64,000 nucleotides of DNA from assembly GCF_051020975.1 (NCBI RefSeq), contig NC_135041.1, forward strand, positions 11,296,256 to 11,360,255. Direction: 5' to 3'. The notes under the pieces are model-generated. The model ran no database searches and was not told where the DNA came from. It saw nothing but the letters and a program-made list of their open reading frames with translations. Positions 24,401-34,815 of the stretch are shown here, in pieces. Positions within the stretch are counted from its first letter, which is position 1, and every line of letters begins with the position of its first letter. Both the position numbers and the translations under genes were made by a program. Origin of the DNA: Osmia lignaria lignaria (taxonomy: Eukaryota; Arthropoda; Insecta; Hymenoptera; Megachilidae).

Positions 24401-25085
24401 GATACGCGTGGGTGTTCCACCTACTTTATTTCCTTTTTCTAGTACAACATTTTTCGAACGAGTTCCACGTACGCTAGATCGATCCTTAAACGAAATCCTC
24501 ATTTTCGAGGTAAAGAGCAACGTATACCCACTCTCGACAATTAACGAAACTTTCACCCATTCTAGGAAGCCGTTTCGCGATACGGGAAAGCTCCAACGAA
24601 ATCAAGTTTGCTTTTTCAAATTGTTTCATCCAGACCTTTGACCCTTTTACAGCGAACGGCGTAACTGTGCATTCCCATATCGCCTTAAACTTCTCAGCCA
24701 ACGTGAACGTCGGGACAGAGATATAAAATCTAGACGGTAAGTGTCCTGGATTCGTCCATAAAAATGCAAGCTTCAAGATTGCATCCCCCCTTCCCCGATG
24801 CCCTCCAGTATGTTCCATAGGAGCTCGCTATCGAGCACAAGAGAGTAACATTCATAATTTATGAAGGAAGGACGATGAATCCATTAGGCGACTGTAGGTA
24901 TTTGATGAGTAAAGAGGAACAACAATTTGCCTTGAGAACATGCTTGATAAATGGCTTTAAGATACTCTTGGGTAAATAATGAAAACGTTTATTGTACGCT
25001 GAGCGCGGCTCGATCTTATAGCAATTTCCTCATGGTAAAGTTCATTAAGATGTTTATGATAGTTTTTTGAAGATGATGTAAAACT
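21481..25085. other. Long noncoding stretch
   Basis: A T1-like end (CATGGCTTTTTCTACTGTAG) lies at about 21669-21690. A CpG-rich patch at 22480-22800 has no long ORF. At 24408-24818 opposing ORFs share a codon register, and CTAGACG|GTAAGTGTCC near 24736-24741 is a strong plus-strand donor with a good acceptor (CCCTTTTACAG) near 24652; the roughly 85-base segment between them is a possible plus-strand exon, open in only one frame. I do not call it. Confidence 0.4.
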
Positions 25086-25107
25086 TTGCACAGGATGTCC
25101 TGTGCAA
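25086..25107. repeat. Perfect palindrome with 2-base centre
   Basis: TTGCACAGGA and its exact reverse complement TCCTGTGCAA are separated by TG. Ten-base-pair arms with almost no loop would form a cruciform rather than a small-RNA hairpin. It could be a junction of two transposon ends. Confidence 0.85.
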
Positions 25108-25178
25108 TGGAGAAAAGTTATAGCTTTAAAACTGTAAAAGATAAAAAATATGTTATAAAAAAAGAAATCGTGACCGAA

Positions 25179-25346
25179 AGGGTTAAAACGTGTTCACTTC
25201 TGGTGCCGAGCTACGTATCACATGATTAATTTTTTCTCATGACATCTTTTCTCTCTTTTTTTGTTTTGGAGCTATACCTTGTCCTAATTGTGTCGAACAC
25301 CCTCAATACTGAAGTCACAAATACGTGACATTAGTTGAAGTATGTT
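25179..25346. mobile_element. Degenerate TTAA element related to T4
   Basis: The left end TTAAAACGTGTTCACTTCTG and right part GAAGTCACAAATACGTGACA resemble the T4 element at 39215-39404, whose right part is AAAGTCACAAATATGTGATA. The right TTAA has been lost. Confidence 0.35.
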
Positions 25347-26098
25347 TCTTTCGCTTGAAGAAATAAGGGGAAAGTGACCAATTTCGGTTGAAGAAATCAC
25401 GACGAATATTTCACAGAATAATATCTCTCTTAAAATGCCTTTACTTTTCCCCGTGTCTCCGTCTCTTTGACTGAAAGGCTATTAAAAAGCGCCGTTTCAT
25501 TTTGCGCCTCGTTGTTTTGTGAGAAAACATCCTTTCGGATCTCGAGCAACACTTTACTTCAACCTTTCCATCCTCCAAAAGAAAAGCATTATTATATACT
25601 TCTCCTTGAACAAAAAAATGTCGAACACTCTGTTACTAACAGTTCATCGTACGTGCAAAAATAATCATCGTATACTTATGCACATTACGTGCGATTTTCC
25701 CTTTTATACAAAATGTAGATGTGTCAACAACAAATGAATGAGTGGCAGGAAAAGCATTGTATGGTGGATTTTCACAAATTTTTGTTTCAGTGGAAAAATT
25801 TCAGTGGGAATGGTGTTGGTGTTGAACTTCTAACACCCTGTTAACAAGTTGTGGAAAAACGTCGAATGTTGCCTGTTTGGTTGGCGCGATTCTCATAGGG
25901 ATGTAACGAAATGGAAAAACGTTGTAGTCCGGTCACTCTTTTACAATACGCGAAATAAGTCTTTTGTTCTACTGAAAAGTTGATGATCCCAGCATACGTT
26001 TTTCTCGCCACCCATTCAAATGTAAATTTTTTCTTATGCCATTTTGGTTGAACTTTACTTTAGGACAGATAAAATTATTGACTTTTTTTTATATATTC
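25347..26098. other. AT-rich noncoding stretch
   Basis: Two overlapping ORFs at 25467-25737 lack coding signals. Nothing else is visible. Confidence 0.45.
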
Positions 26099-26538
26099 TA
26101 ATAGTATTCGAAGACAGGAATTCAATAACACAGTTTCAACTTCAAGAATCCCTCCGTTCAAAAGTTATATGTATATGAAACTGAAGGTTTTTAATGTACC
26201 TTCGAGATTAATTTAACGCCATATTGACTTCTATCTATAATCAGATTGGTCCGCCGAAACAAGCATTAAAATGCTGTAAAAAGAAAAGTACAAAACACAT
26301 TTATAGATAAAAACATTTGAGTCATTCCGTGAAAATAAATGCCACCTACTACGCATGTACATCTTTTTACAAGCATCGACTTTGCTCATTGGATAAATTA
26401 TGGACAGACGCCGCTATGACGTCAAAGTAACCTTAAAAGTACGCTAAAAACGTTCAGTTTTATATGTACATAACTTCTGAACAGACGGATTCTTAAAGTT
26501 AAAACTGATACTTTTGAATTTTTCTCGTCGAATACTAT
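26099..26538. mobile_element. Long-inverted-repeat (foldback) element
   Basis: The left arm (about 26099-26252) and the reverse complement of the right arm (about 26386-26538) align over their whole length with scattered differences. Matching blocks in order are TAGTATTCGA, AAGAATCC-TC-GTTCA, AAGTTAT-T--ATAT-AAAC, GAA-GTTTTTA--GTAC and TCT-TC-ATAAT near the loop. The central spacer is about 130 bases. Arms of about 150 bases around a short loop are typical of foldback or long-TIR MITE elements. No ORF is present, and the transposase class cannot be read from the sequence. A transcript would fold into a long imperfect duplex. Confidence 0.75.
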
Positions 26539-27035
26539 AAAAAGAATCTTGTACCTCAAGAAAAATGCAGTCGTTATTTTTCAAGTTGATTATTATTAAC
26601 ATAAAACAATGAGCCTTAGAAATTTTACTAAAATACCTTATATTTCTTTTTATAGTAACCCTAACATAATTAGAAATACTTTGGTAAACAGTGATTATTA
26701 GCCAACCCGTATCTAAGATTAAAAATCTTGAGAAGGGGGCTAAAGCATTTAGACTCTTTCACTTTTATACAGGCCAAACGGTAAAAGTTATCGAAAAAAT
26801 TCATTGTGGGTCAAAATCTCAATGAATGGCCGAAAACTTTTCTTTTTTGCCACTTCAAAATAAGTTGATGAAAAGTTTTAGTTTAGTTCCAAGGGTTGGC
26901 TTTAGAGCGAATCTCGCTCTAATTTTATACTCACATATAAGTTATTAGAAATTTCTTAACGGCGGGAAGGAATTGTATCGCTTGATTTAAAATGAACGAA
27001 TAAAGAAGATAGCATGCATTGCGGAAAGTGATTAC

Positions 27036-27280
27036 CTGGGTATCTGAAAGGCAATCTCGTCGAGGGAATCACTGGGTTGCAAAGGGGCCCGTTCGAAGAG
27101 CCTGCTCGGACCCCGATGGACCCTGTTGCAGCAGTGCATGGATCCGGCGGTTGGCTGCGATTGGTCGGTACAATTGGTCCCACGTTGGCCACTTTGGTTC
27201 GATCTTCCTTTCTGACGTTTTTTCCGTACCTCCTCCGCCTGACGGCGCAGGTTGTGCAACCGGAAGAAGTACATTGACAT
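27036..27280 (-). CDS. Candidate first coding exon, unrecognised protein
   Basis: On the minus strand a frame starts at ATG (27280-27278, beginning MSMYFFRLHNLRRQAEEV) and reads 81 full codons to CCC-AG|GTAATC, a canonical donor with GT at 27035-27034, splitting a codon in phase 2. Without splicing it would end one codon later at TAA, which suggests the splice site is used. The segment is far more GC-rich than its flanks. The start is basic and possibly helical (RRQAEEVRKKRQK), followed by a polar linker with clustered Cys (HCCN) and an ordered-looking end (PSDSLDEIAFQIP). A TGA 33 bases upstream in frame supports the ATG as initiator. All other frames are also open here, including a 146-codon minus frame, so strand and frame rest on the donor and composition. 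The next exon should lie at lower coordinates but was not identified. Confidence 0.4.
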
Positions 27281-27904
27281 CTCTGTTCCGGGGATGAGTA
27301 CATTCGATCAAGGTGCTGATCAATGGAATATCGAATCGCGGGAACACATCGAATCATTTCGAACGCGCGAACGAGTCTTCCATAAACAATTTTCAAATTT
27401 AACCTATTAGATCAATAATTAAATTCGCGACTTATTGTGGATTTTCCCTTAAAATCATTCGAATTCTAACAAAGAATTTAAAAAATTTCTATAAAATAAA
27501 TACAGCGACAAGTTATTAACAGAAATGATATAAATAATTTTATTAAAAAAAAAAGAAGAATGGAAAAATCGCAAAAACACGTTTCTATGTAATATCGAAA
27601 CAGCAGTGGAGCTTTAGAGAATTCGGAATTATTTGTCTCTGTGTAAAATTGATTATTAAATACACATCGAGTCAAACAATAACATTGTATTTACCATTCT
27701 TGATATGATGCTTCGGCAAATATATCAACGTTAATTAATCGAATCCCCGCGCAGAGCGTAGAATACACGATGAAGGGGAAAGAGACAGAACAATTCGTTT
27801 CGATAAATCGTTAATTGTGGGGCCGTTTCGTGATTACTTCAATAGCGTCGCGCTTCCACATCTCGAATGCAAGAATTCCTGATTACGCGTCCCGATAATC
27901 GAGA

Positions 27905-28153
27905 ATGGTTAGCAACGAATCATCAGAGGCTCCGGTAATCGTTGTTCCGATAAGCAACATTCCACCGCATCAAAATATCGAGGTACACGTAGAAACGGTT
28001 CCCCTCGAATCCACGTCCCATGTTCGCTCGAAATACGAGAGTCAATTGAATATGCTTCGAAGATTCGTTCGCATCGATCACCCACGTAAACATGTTCCAA
28101 TCATGCAACCATGCGATGCATCAGGCTGCGGTTCCGATGAAAACGTTTTCTGA
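27905..28153 (+). CDS. Candidate small ORF, 82 residues, unrecognised
   Basis: The frame runs from ATG at 27905 (context GAGAATGG, in-frame TAA just upstream) to TGA at 28151-28153. The predicted product has a Val/Pro/Ile-rich first half (SSEAPVIVVPISNIPPHQ), then a basic stretch (MLRRFVRIDHPRKHVPIM) and a Cys-containing tail. No signal peptide or known motif is seen. The segment is GC-richer than its surroundings, but two minus-strand frames of about 60 codons are open over the same bases, and no splice sites or AATAAA frame it. It could equally be 5' sequence of a minus-strand gene whose first coding exon is proposed at 27036-27280. Confidence 0.25.
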   Translation: MVSNESSEAPVIVVPISNIPPHQNIEVHVETVPLESTSHVRSKYESQLNMLRRFVRIDHPRKHVPIMQPCDASGCGSDENVF

Positions 28154-28686
28154 CGAATTATTATTCTGACCAGTAGGTCCACAATGTCTATTTGTTTATT
28201 CAACTTCGTTTTAGGGCATCATTTTCTCCATAAATATAACGAAATATAACCAATATAAAATTTAGCCATTTATTATATTTATTTGAGTGTTCTGATGAAT
28301 CCGTCAGAATTTAGTTCGTCAAAAAAGAAAACAAAGCCAGAGTGGCTTTGGTGTAGAGCGCACCAGGCTTTATCTTGTAACTATTGAACGCATAAGGAGA
28401 ATAAAAAATGCGACAAACAACAGAATGGCTAAAGCAAATGATGTTACTGTGTGATTCACCCTACATCGTGAAATATGTATTGATATGCTAATTAAGCGCA
28501 CGCGTATGTAGAAACAACGCGTACAGACGTTCGTTAATGTAACGAATCAGGGGAGCCGACGTTTCTGTCCCGGCTCGAAGATACACAGCAAACACTACGT
28601 GACATTCGCCCCAGCGGAAACATGCAAGGACATGCAAGCGTAGAACGGTAACCACGGCTCACCAAAATCCGAAGTTCGGAATTCGA

Positions 28687-28740
28687 AGTTTGACAGTGGC
28701 AACCGAGAGTCGGCGTTTCCTGTTGCCACGACGTCCAAAT
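28687..28740. repeat. Imperfect hairpin
   Basis: GTGGCAAC and GTTGCCAC pair perfectly across an 18-base loop, and TTTGAC with GTCCAAA extends the stem with a small bulge, giving about 14 paired positions. It is too short for a confident microRNA precursor call. Confidence 0.5.
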
Positions 28741-30258
28741 CAGAATCGAACCGGGACGACTAACTTGTTCGTCCGCCAGGACCGATTCCCTTGGAACCTC
28801 TTATGCCCAGGCAAACTCTAACATTAACAGTTTAACACGATCTTGTATAACGGAGAACATTTTGCGCGATAATTATCCGGGATGGGTGTTCTGCAAAATT
28901 ATTTTATATCAAATTGAACAAAGTCTATATATAACACGTTGACTGTTACGGTAGAAAGGAAATAGTAAAGTATATTGAAACTCTAATTATTAAGAATAGG
29001 AATAATTAATTTTTTAATTTTAGATATTTCAAGCTTATCAGGGACTTAGGATCAGAAACATGTACAATGGGGGATAAAAGTAAGTGGACCAAATGACTTG
29101 AGGTCTTTTGCGAAGCTATAAAAATTGATGCTTCTTTGTTTCATTTACAAACTTCTGATCCTGTATAATTGATTCTACTAATTTATGTCATTTATGTCCA
29201 CGATTAATTTTTTTACCGTACTTAACTTTCAAAAATTTTTAAAAATTCTGGGATACTTATTAAGGACTCTATTTTCATATATATTCGATTCTTAAGTCAA
29301 ATGTTTAAAGGATTAATTGAGAAAAATAAATAAACGACCCAACTTGCCCACGAAGAGTTAAGTGTTTATTCAAAGTAACAATGTAATTATATTTAGAAAA
29401 AATTGTTAAGAAATTCTAAACTAGCAATTCTAATAATAAATAATACTTTTCAAGTTATTGTAATAGTATAATCACTTACTGTATACTTGTTTAAATATAT
29501 TTGAGACACCTTGTATATTGAACAATTGTCTTTCAATGACGTAGATAATTCCAATGGCACGCAATACTAACAGCAAAAGCGAAGTTAATTTGACGATGAA
29601 ATTTCAGGCGAATAAGGTATCCCTTACCTCGCCACCCTAACGCTTTCTTCTTCGTTTCCCTTCCCATCTTTCCCGTCTTATAGTACACGCTGTGCAACCG
29701 CTATAAATTGAGGGCTCTCGATACTATCCTGTCTTTCTGTCTACGGTGTCGATGATAAAAGTCGAGTATATCGGGGTGGAACCCCAAAATACGTCCTAAA
29801 AATACTGCATCTGCGCATCCCCCGTATAGATTCGTTCGTTATGGATCGTACAGAAGCGAACATTTATCGAAGAACGAAGAATATATGGAGGTATAAACCT
29901 TAACCTATTATTTTGGATAAATTGACATTTCCACCGAAATCACCTCTTATAGTAGTAAAACTTTCATTCTGTAGTGAGCTTAGAATATTAATAATGATAC
30001 AGTAGATTCTCAATAATTCTCTGCATTTTGGAATCGAGAGGCGGGCATTTCTAGGAAAAAGGAAAATTAAAAATGCGAGTTAGTACAAGGTTTCCCTAGC
30101 GGGGAATTATATGGCGGGCAATTAGCAAACGTCTACTCTAGGAATAATTATTATATGAACGATTTACAGATGATTCGATGTTGGTATAAAGGATGTACAA
30201 TGAATATACGATTACGTTTTCTACTCTATCAATTTTTGAATTAATATATAATTTTAAT

Positions 30259-30345
30259 GTACATTTGCGATTAAATCAGGCTTCCAGGAAAAATGGTCAT
30301 GATCGAGTTCCCGCCATCCCCGTAGGCAATTCCGAGAAAAATGAC
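30259..30345 (+). mobile_element. MITE-1 copy 2, partial
   Basis: Starts GTACATTTGCGATTAAATCA, then GGCTTCCAGGAAAAATGG. A second half-copy follows at once (CAATTCCGAGAAAAATGACG, then ATGTAGGGG), so the TIR-proximal part looks tandemly duplicated. A related CTTTCCCTAG-like fragment lies at about 30088-30108. No right end was found. Confidence 0.55.
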
Positions 30346-31984
30346 GATGTAGGGGAGAAGACCTCATAAATATATATATTATAGTTCTGTGACCCCCCAC
30401 CACTTGTGTATAAACGTTTATGCGGAAAAATTTGAATAAATATTTATTTAGTTATTTATGTTTTTTTTTTTCATAGATGCAATGTATAAAAAAATTTGGT
30501 TATTATTACTCTTATTATTGCCCCTCGTAAGAATTGAAAAATATAATTTTTTAGTTAAAATTAAGAAAATTATGCATCGAAGGGATAATAAAGTGTTACC
30601 TAAATAAAGTACACATTTGCTTGTAAAAGAATGGAATACGATGAAATTGAAATTAAATGTTCATTTTTAATTTATCTCCAACAGAAGGGACCTAACATCA
30701 ATTCTAAGTTAAATTCAATAATAACACGTTAAAAGTTTTGTAAGTGAAAAAGAAACTGAGTTACTGCATCCATTTACAAATTGATGTAAGAAACGTTCTG
30801 ACTCCGTTGAATTATGAATTCATGTTGCATATTTTGTCGTCGACGACAAGAGGACCAAACACTGCATGACCTCGTTTCTTTGTCTCCGAGATGTAAGCAC
30901 ATACCACACGTTGCAGCACTTAATCTTTTGTTTCTTTTTCATTGCGCATTCGATTTTCTTCTTTTTCCATTTGCCACGTAATTATTAACACCTCAAGTGT
31001 CCCATTAGATTCAAGATTTACGAGGAATTTTTAAAAATAGAAATTAAATTCTAAATTATATTTATCACACTTTGGGATCTGCTTTACGTGAAAGCCTCTA
31101 TTTTTATCCAACACGACGAGGGTGTCCAGTTTGTCAGGCAATTTTTCTATGAGGAAATTTTAACGAAATTCGTTTTCTTCTGGGTAAACTCGAAGGAAGG
31201 CGTTTCCAGGACACGTCAGGATCCGTTAACTCGTAGCAAACAAAAGAAGCTACATCGGGTTTGACCAACGAAAACCTTTTTAATTCCAGGTGTAAATATT
31301 TAACTGGCATCTAGCCAGATAAACGACAAAAATAAATTCTATCTGCCAATATTTATAAGCTTTTGAAGGTAAATACAATTCCCTTGGCAGAATGATGTTT
31401 CACTCCAGTCGTTTGACATATAAACGTGGCCAGTTTCCTTTCGAATGTTGTTTATCACACAAATGTCAGCATTAAAATTAACGATTGAATTTTCGCGACT
31501 CGCGAAATATTCGCAAGCTCAGTTATCTGTTATTGTTTCCAAGAAGCTTGCGATTTGTCGGAGCAGTTAATACCCGTAAAAATTGCAGTAAAATGTGTTC
31601 TTGTCTGTGTGATGAAAATTTAAGGATAACTTAAAGGAAGCGTAAAATTGTTTCAGATATTTCTTCACATCTATTCTTTCGAGATCCCTATACGATCCCG
31701 AAATTTTCAGGTTTTTGCACTAGTAAAATGGTAAACTATTTTTAAAATATTTTTTTCCTTAAACCTTCGATTTTTTAAATCTATTTAATTTTTTAAAGAA
31801 GCTGTACGAATATGACCTCAGTCTTTTCTAACACCCCATACAAGTGATTGAATTCGATCGACGATTCTCCCCCATTGTGAACCGCGACAGGAAGGCACCG
31901 AACGGTAAAGCTCTCGTAAGAGTAAGCAGAGATGGCTGACAGCAATCAGCGCAACCTCCATTATACAACCCTTAATTAAATTAC

Positions 31985-32065
31985 CTTAGTGACAAACTCG
32001 TTGCCGAGGTCATCCTGAACTACACGTTCCAGGAGGATTCCATTATATATTGTCGACATCATCAT
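31985..32065 (-). CDS. Candidate first coding exon, 27 codons
   Basis: On the minus strand three consecutive ATGs (first at 32065-32063) begin a frame reading MMMSTIYNGILLERVVQDD and then LGNEFVTK. It ends exactly at ACTAAG|GTAATT (donor GT at 31984-31983) in phase 0; if unspliced it would stop two codons later. An acceptor-like TTTCGTCACAG ends at 32081, so an internal exon starting at 32080 with five extra in-frame codons is possible. The peptide is well mixed and first positions are purine-rich. I do not recognise it. On the plus strand the same bases follow an acceptor-like TTACCTTAG (31981-31989) and are open as DKLVAEVILNYTFQED onward to a TGA, so the strand is unresolved. Confidence 0.33.
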
Positions 32066-32823
32066 GGATTCAAAGCGATGCTGTGACGAAAGTTACTCGT
32101 ATTCAATACTTCAACCATACGAATAGCCACTCGAAGAGGATGGAGAAAGGAAACTTCACGATACTTCGAGTACCTCGAGTATTCGTATAAATTCACATTC
32201 GAGTGTCTAATATTGAAATCATAAGTATAGGCGAGGGGGGAAATGTCCATAGGGATATGGTTGCATCGAATAAGGTTCAATTCCTTTCTTTTTTTTCAAT
32301 TTGATGCATGGATCATGATATCGAATGTTCGAACAATATAAACAGGGGTAAATTGTAATTTTGTAAGCTATAACATCGAGTGCTCTCGTATCATAAATTT
32401 CGCAAAATTTCAACAAATTTTTAAACATACGCAATCAGATAAATGTAAAAGGGAAACAGCCTAATAAATTCAAGAAAAGAAAAAAATGATGGCAGTTCAT
32501 AAAAAGACGGAAATATGATCCAGAGTGGATGATAAAATATTCCTCAAAAGTGTTTTATCGTCGCTGTAGGGGATGGATGTTGTCATAGAAGATTGAAGAC
32601 TAACACGACACGCATGGAATTCGTTTTTCGTGGTAAGGTTTACTGTTACAGTACGATCCACGTGAATCGAATACAATCGGATAATAAACAGTCATAAACT
32701 ACGGAAGGTCAATTCAGCAAAAGCTACTATAAGCGGTTTATTCAGCATCTTCTAACAGCTACCGTTTCGTGGTTACTTTGTCTTTGCGAAGAACGCTCGA
32801 CAATTAACTCCCACTGAGAAGTC

Positions 32824-33066
32824 ATGGCAAAGACTCAAAAGCTATTATTCGACTTAACATTTCTCGGGTTTATTGCTGAAATGGGCCAACAAACGGCAGA
32901 TAACTCTCTCTGTTCCGTTCTCTCTTCTTGTGAACCGACTTCCTGCACAACTACGAAACTTCCTTTATCCGTAACTCGGTTTCAAGATCTGCCTTTTGAC
33001 AGCCTTCGCCGTGGTAATTATGAGACGATGAATAGCTTGTATCACAATAGAACTGTGTACGACTGA
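32824..33066 (+). CDS. Candidate small ORF, 80 residues
   Basis: The ATG at 32824 has a favourable context (AGTCATGGC) and the frame runs to TGA at 33064-33066. The peptide begins MAKTQKLLFDLTFLGFIAEM, with a short hydrophobic run (LLFDLTFLGFI) that is too acidic and too close to the start to be a convincing signal peptide. Several Cys follow (SLCSVL, SSCEPTSC). No family, splice site or AATAAA was recognised. No long antisense frame competes here, which is mildly in favour, but chance remains likely. Confidence 0.2.
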   Translation: MAKTQKLLFDLTFLGFIAEMGQQTADNSLCSVLSSCEPTSCTTTKLPLSVTRFQDLPFDSLRRGNYETMNSLYHNRTVYD

Positions 33067-34452
33067 AACGTATAAAGTTAAGAAACAGTGAATGTTAAAG
33101 ACGTCAATAGTGAACCTATGAAATCATTTAAGGAAGTTCGATACTGCGTTGAATAAAGTTACAGAAACTTGACATATTTTTTTTTTAAATTTAATAATTT
33201 CGATGCAACACGTGTGTTGGAAAAATTTCAGATAGAGAAGAAAAGACCAAATCTTTGCCTTTTACACATGAAATTTTGTGGGAAAAGGTAGTGAAGAACA
33301 ATAATAAAAAATAGTGATATATTTTTAACATTTTATCTGTGAATTACGAATGAATTTAAATTTTCCGAACGATAACATTTATTTTCTACTGGTTTGTATT
33401 ATAAGAAACTTCTTACGAATAAGCATAAGCTCCTCTCACTGCTCCTGGCTCCTTAATAGTTTTGGATTGAAGAGAAATATCTTAGAATATTGCCAGGAAG
33501 TACAAATAAGAAGCACGAGGTAAAATTACTTCCTGCAGGAATTTGAGAGGAAAAAGCCTTAAAAGTAGTCGAACATCCTTCAAAGTCAAAGCATTATGGC
33601 TAAGAAAATCTTGACCTATTTCGTGAAAGAAAATTCTTCACATTGTTTGCTAAACAAAATTTTTGTATAACCTTCCTACAAATAATTTCGTATGTACATA
33701 TTTCGTATGAAGAAAAATGTAATGTTTGTTGTCTGAAAATTACAAGAGTAAACAGTTTCTTTTTGATAAAAATACCGGGAAGGAAGTAAAATGAAAGTAA
33801 ATTGTTAATCTTCCAAAAGTTTCTCACTAATAAGTTCAATTTCTAACTTTCATCAGAAACTTGTATCACGTTCGTCGAAGTTTGTCGAATGAATTTAATT
33901 TTGCTACGGGTGATTCGATCCAGCTAGAAAGGATACGTGACAATATTGAAAATAAGGGCACGAAAATAAATACACGACAGGGTGTAAAGAATATACTATT
34001 AAAATTTTAACAATACTGATATTCGGCGCAGGCAATTAATTCTAAATATAACGCTACAATTGCCAAAAGAAAAAGAGATACATTTTTCCTGAGTCAATCT
34101 TCTCCCACAATAAAGATCATATAAAACGCCACAAAAGTGTCTGTATAAATAAAAACCAAGAGGATGTCCTCTGGAGAGTAAGAAGGAGCAAGGGTCAATA
34201 TCTTATTCCTCCCTTAATCATGTATTTAAATAGCTATCGTTACTGGTACCATGAAAAAGGTATTAAAACAACCATTGACAGGTTTCATTTCCCAAGATAT
34301 CATTATAATAATTGGCTCATCCAATGACATTTACATTCCTGTCAGAGGCAATCTTCTCTACGCGCCATCTAAATTAGGGTTGCTGTTTCGAGCCATTTAA
34401 TCCTCTCCCCATTCCTCTCTGACTAACAGACACCGAGAATTCGACCTATTTA
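33067..34452. other. AT-rich noncoding stretch
   Basis: One AT-rich minus-strand ORF (33600-33839) has Phe/Leu/Lys-biased composition and is discounted. Nothing else is visible. Confidence 0.45.
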
Positions 34453-34815
34453 ATGACCTTCTTGCCGTTCCTGGATGCTACTCAACCGTTCCACCTATGG
34501 CTCGCGAACTTTACCCTTTCGTTCCACGCATGCATCGGTTCCCAGATATTCCCTTGGAACTGCATCAACGTATTCGGTTCTGTATCCCAGTTCGTTGCAC
34601 ACTGCGGGATCAGCTTATGTTCGCACAATATTGCGCCGGGAATCGTTAATGCAATAGCCGGTGTATTGGTTGTAATAGCATTGACTCCGATAGCGACACA
34701 CCAAGGCTGGAGAAAATTAAGCTGGTTATCGCTGTTAAACCGTTCCATGGTCTCCGAACACCAAGAAACGTCTATTTTGTCGAATATCCTTCGATGGATT
34801 AATGAACATTTTTAG
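34453..34815 (+). CDS. Candidate ORF, 120 residues, hydrophobic; strand uncertain
   Basis: A GC bump in an AT-rich region carries a 120-residue plus-strand ORF from ATG at 34453 to TAG at 34813-34815. It contains a hydrophobic stretch (IVNAIAGVLVVIALTPIA, about residues 68-85) that could be one membrane segment, and several Cys in the first half. On the minus strand, in a different codon register, 88 codons are open (34748-34482); that frame can also be read as an exon between TTTTCTCCAG and GAAAGG|GTAAAG. The peptide matches no family I recognise. Possibilities are a single-exon gene, a minus-strand exon, or a decayed insertion of foreign DNA. Confidence 0.22.
   Translation: MTFLPFLDATQPFHLWLANFTLSFHACIGSQIFPWNCINVFGSVSQFVAHCGISLCSHNIAPGIVNAIAGVLVVIALTPIATHQGWRKLSWLSLLNRSMVSEHQETSILSNILRWINEHF

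Larger units (their letters stand above)
28154..31984. other. Noncoding stretch with a GC-rich patch and a MITE-1 fragment
   Basis: A GC- and CpG-rich patch at 28540-28800 contains no ORF over 60 codons and includes a hairpin (28687-28740). A T1-like left end (TAACACGTTGACTGTTACGG) begins at about 28932. AT-rich sequence fills the rest apart from the MITE-1 copy at 30259. At 31895-31989 a donor (ACG|GTAAAG) and acceptor (TTACCTTAG) about 78 bases apart form an intron-like unit on the plus strand. Confidence 0.4.

Noticed and set aside
24408..24818. Opposed ORFs of 77 (+) and 110 (-) codons
   Set aside because: They share a codon register as mirror images, both look moderately protein-like, and there is no start or splice evidence matching either frame end to end.
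26956..27396. 146-codon minus ORF, the longest in the window
   Set aside because: It overlaps a better frame (27036-27280) that ends at a donor; its ends run into AT-rich sequence and its Cys/Arg/Pro composition looks like an out-of-frame reading.
34482..34748. Minus frame ending HAWNERVKFASHRWNG, slightly reminiscent of the RWNC motif of Wnt proteins
   Set aside because: The diagnostic Cys is absent, a stop follows immediately, and no other Wnt cysteines align.
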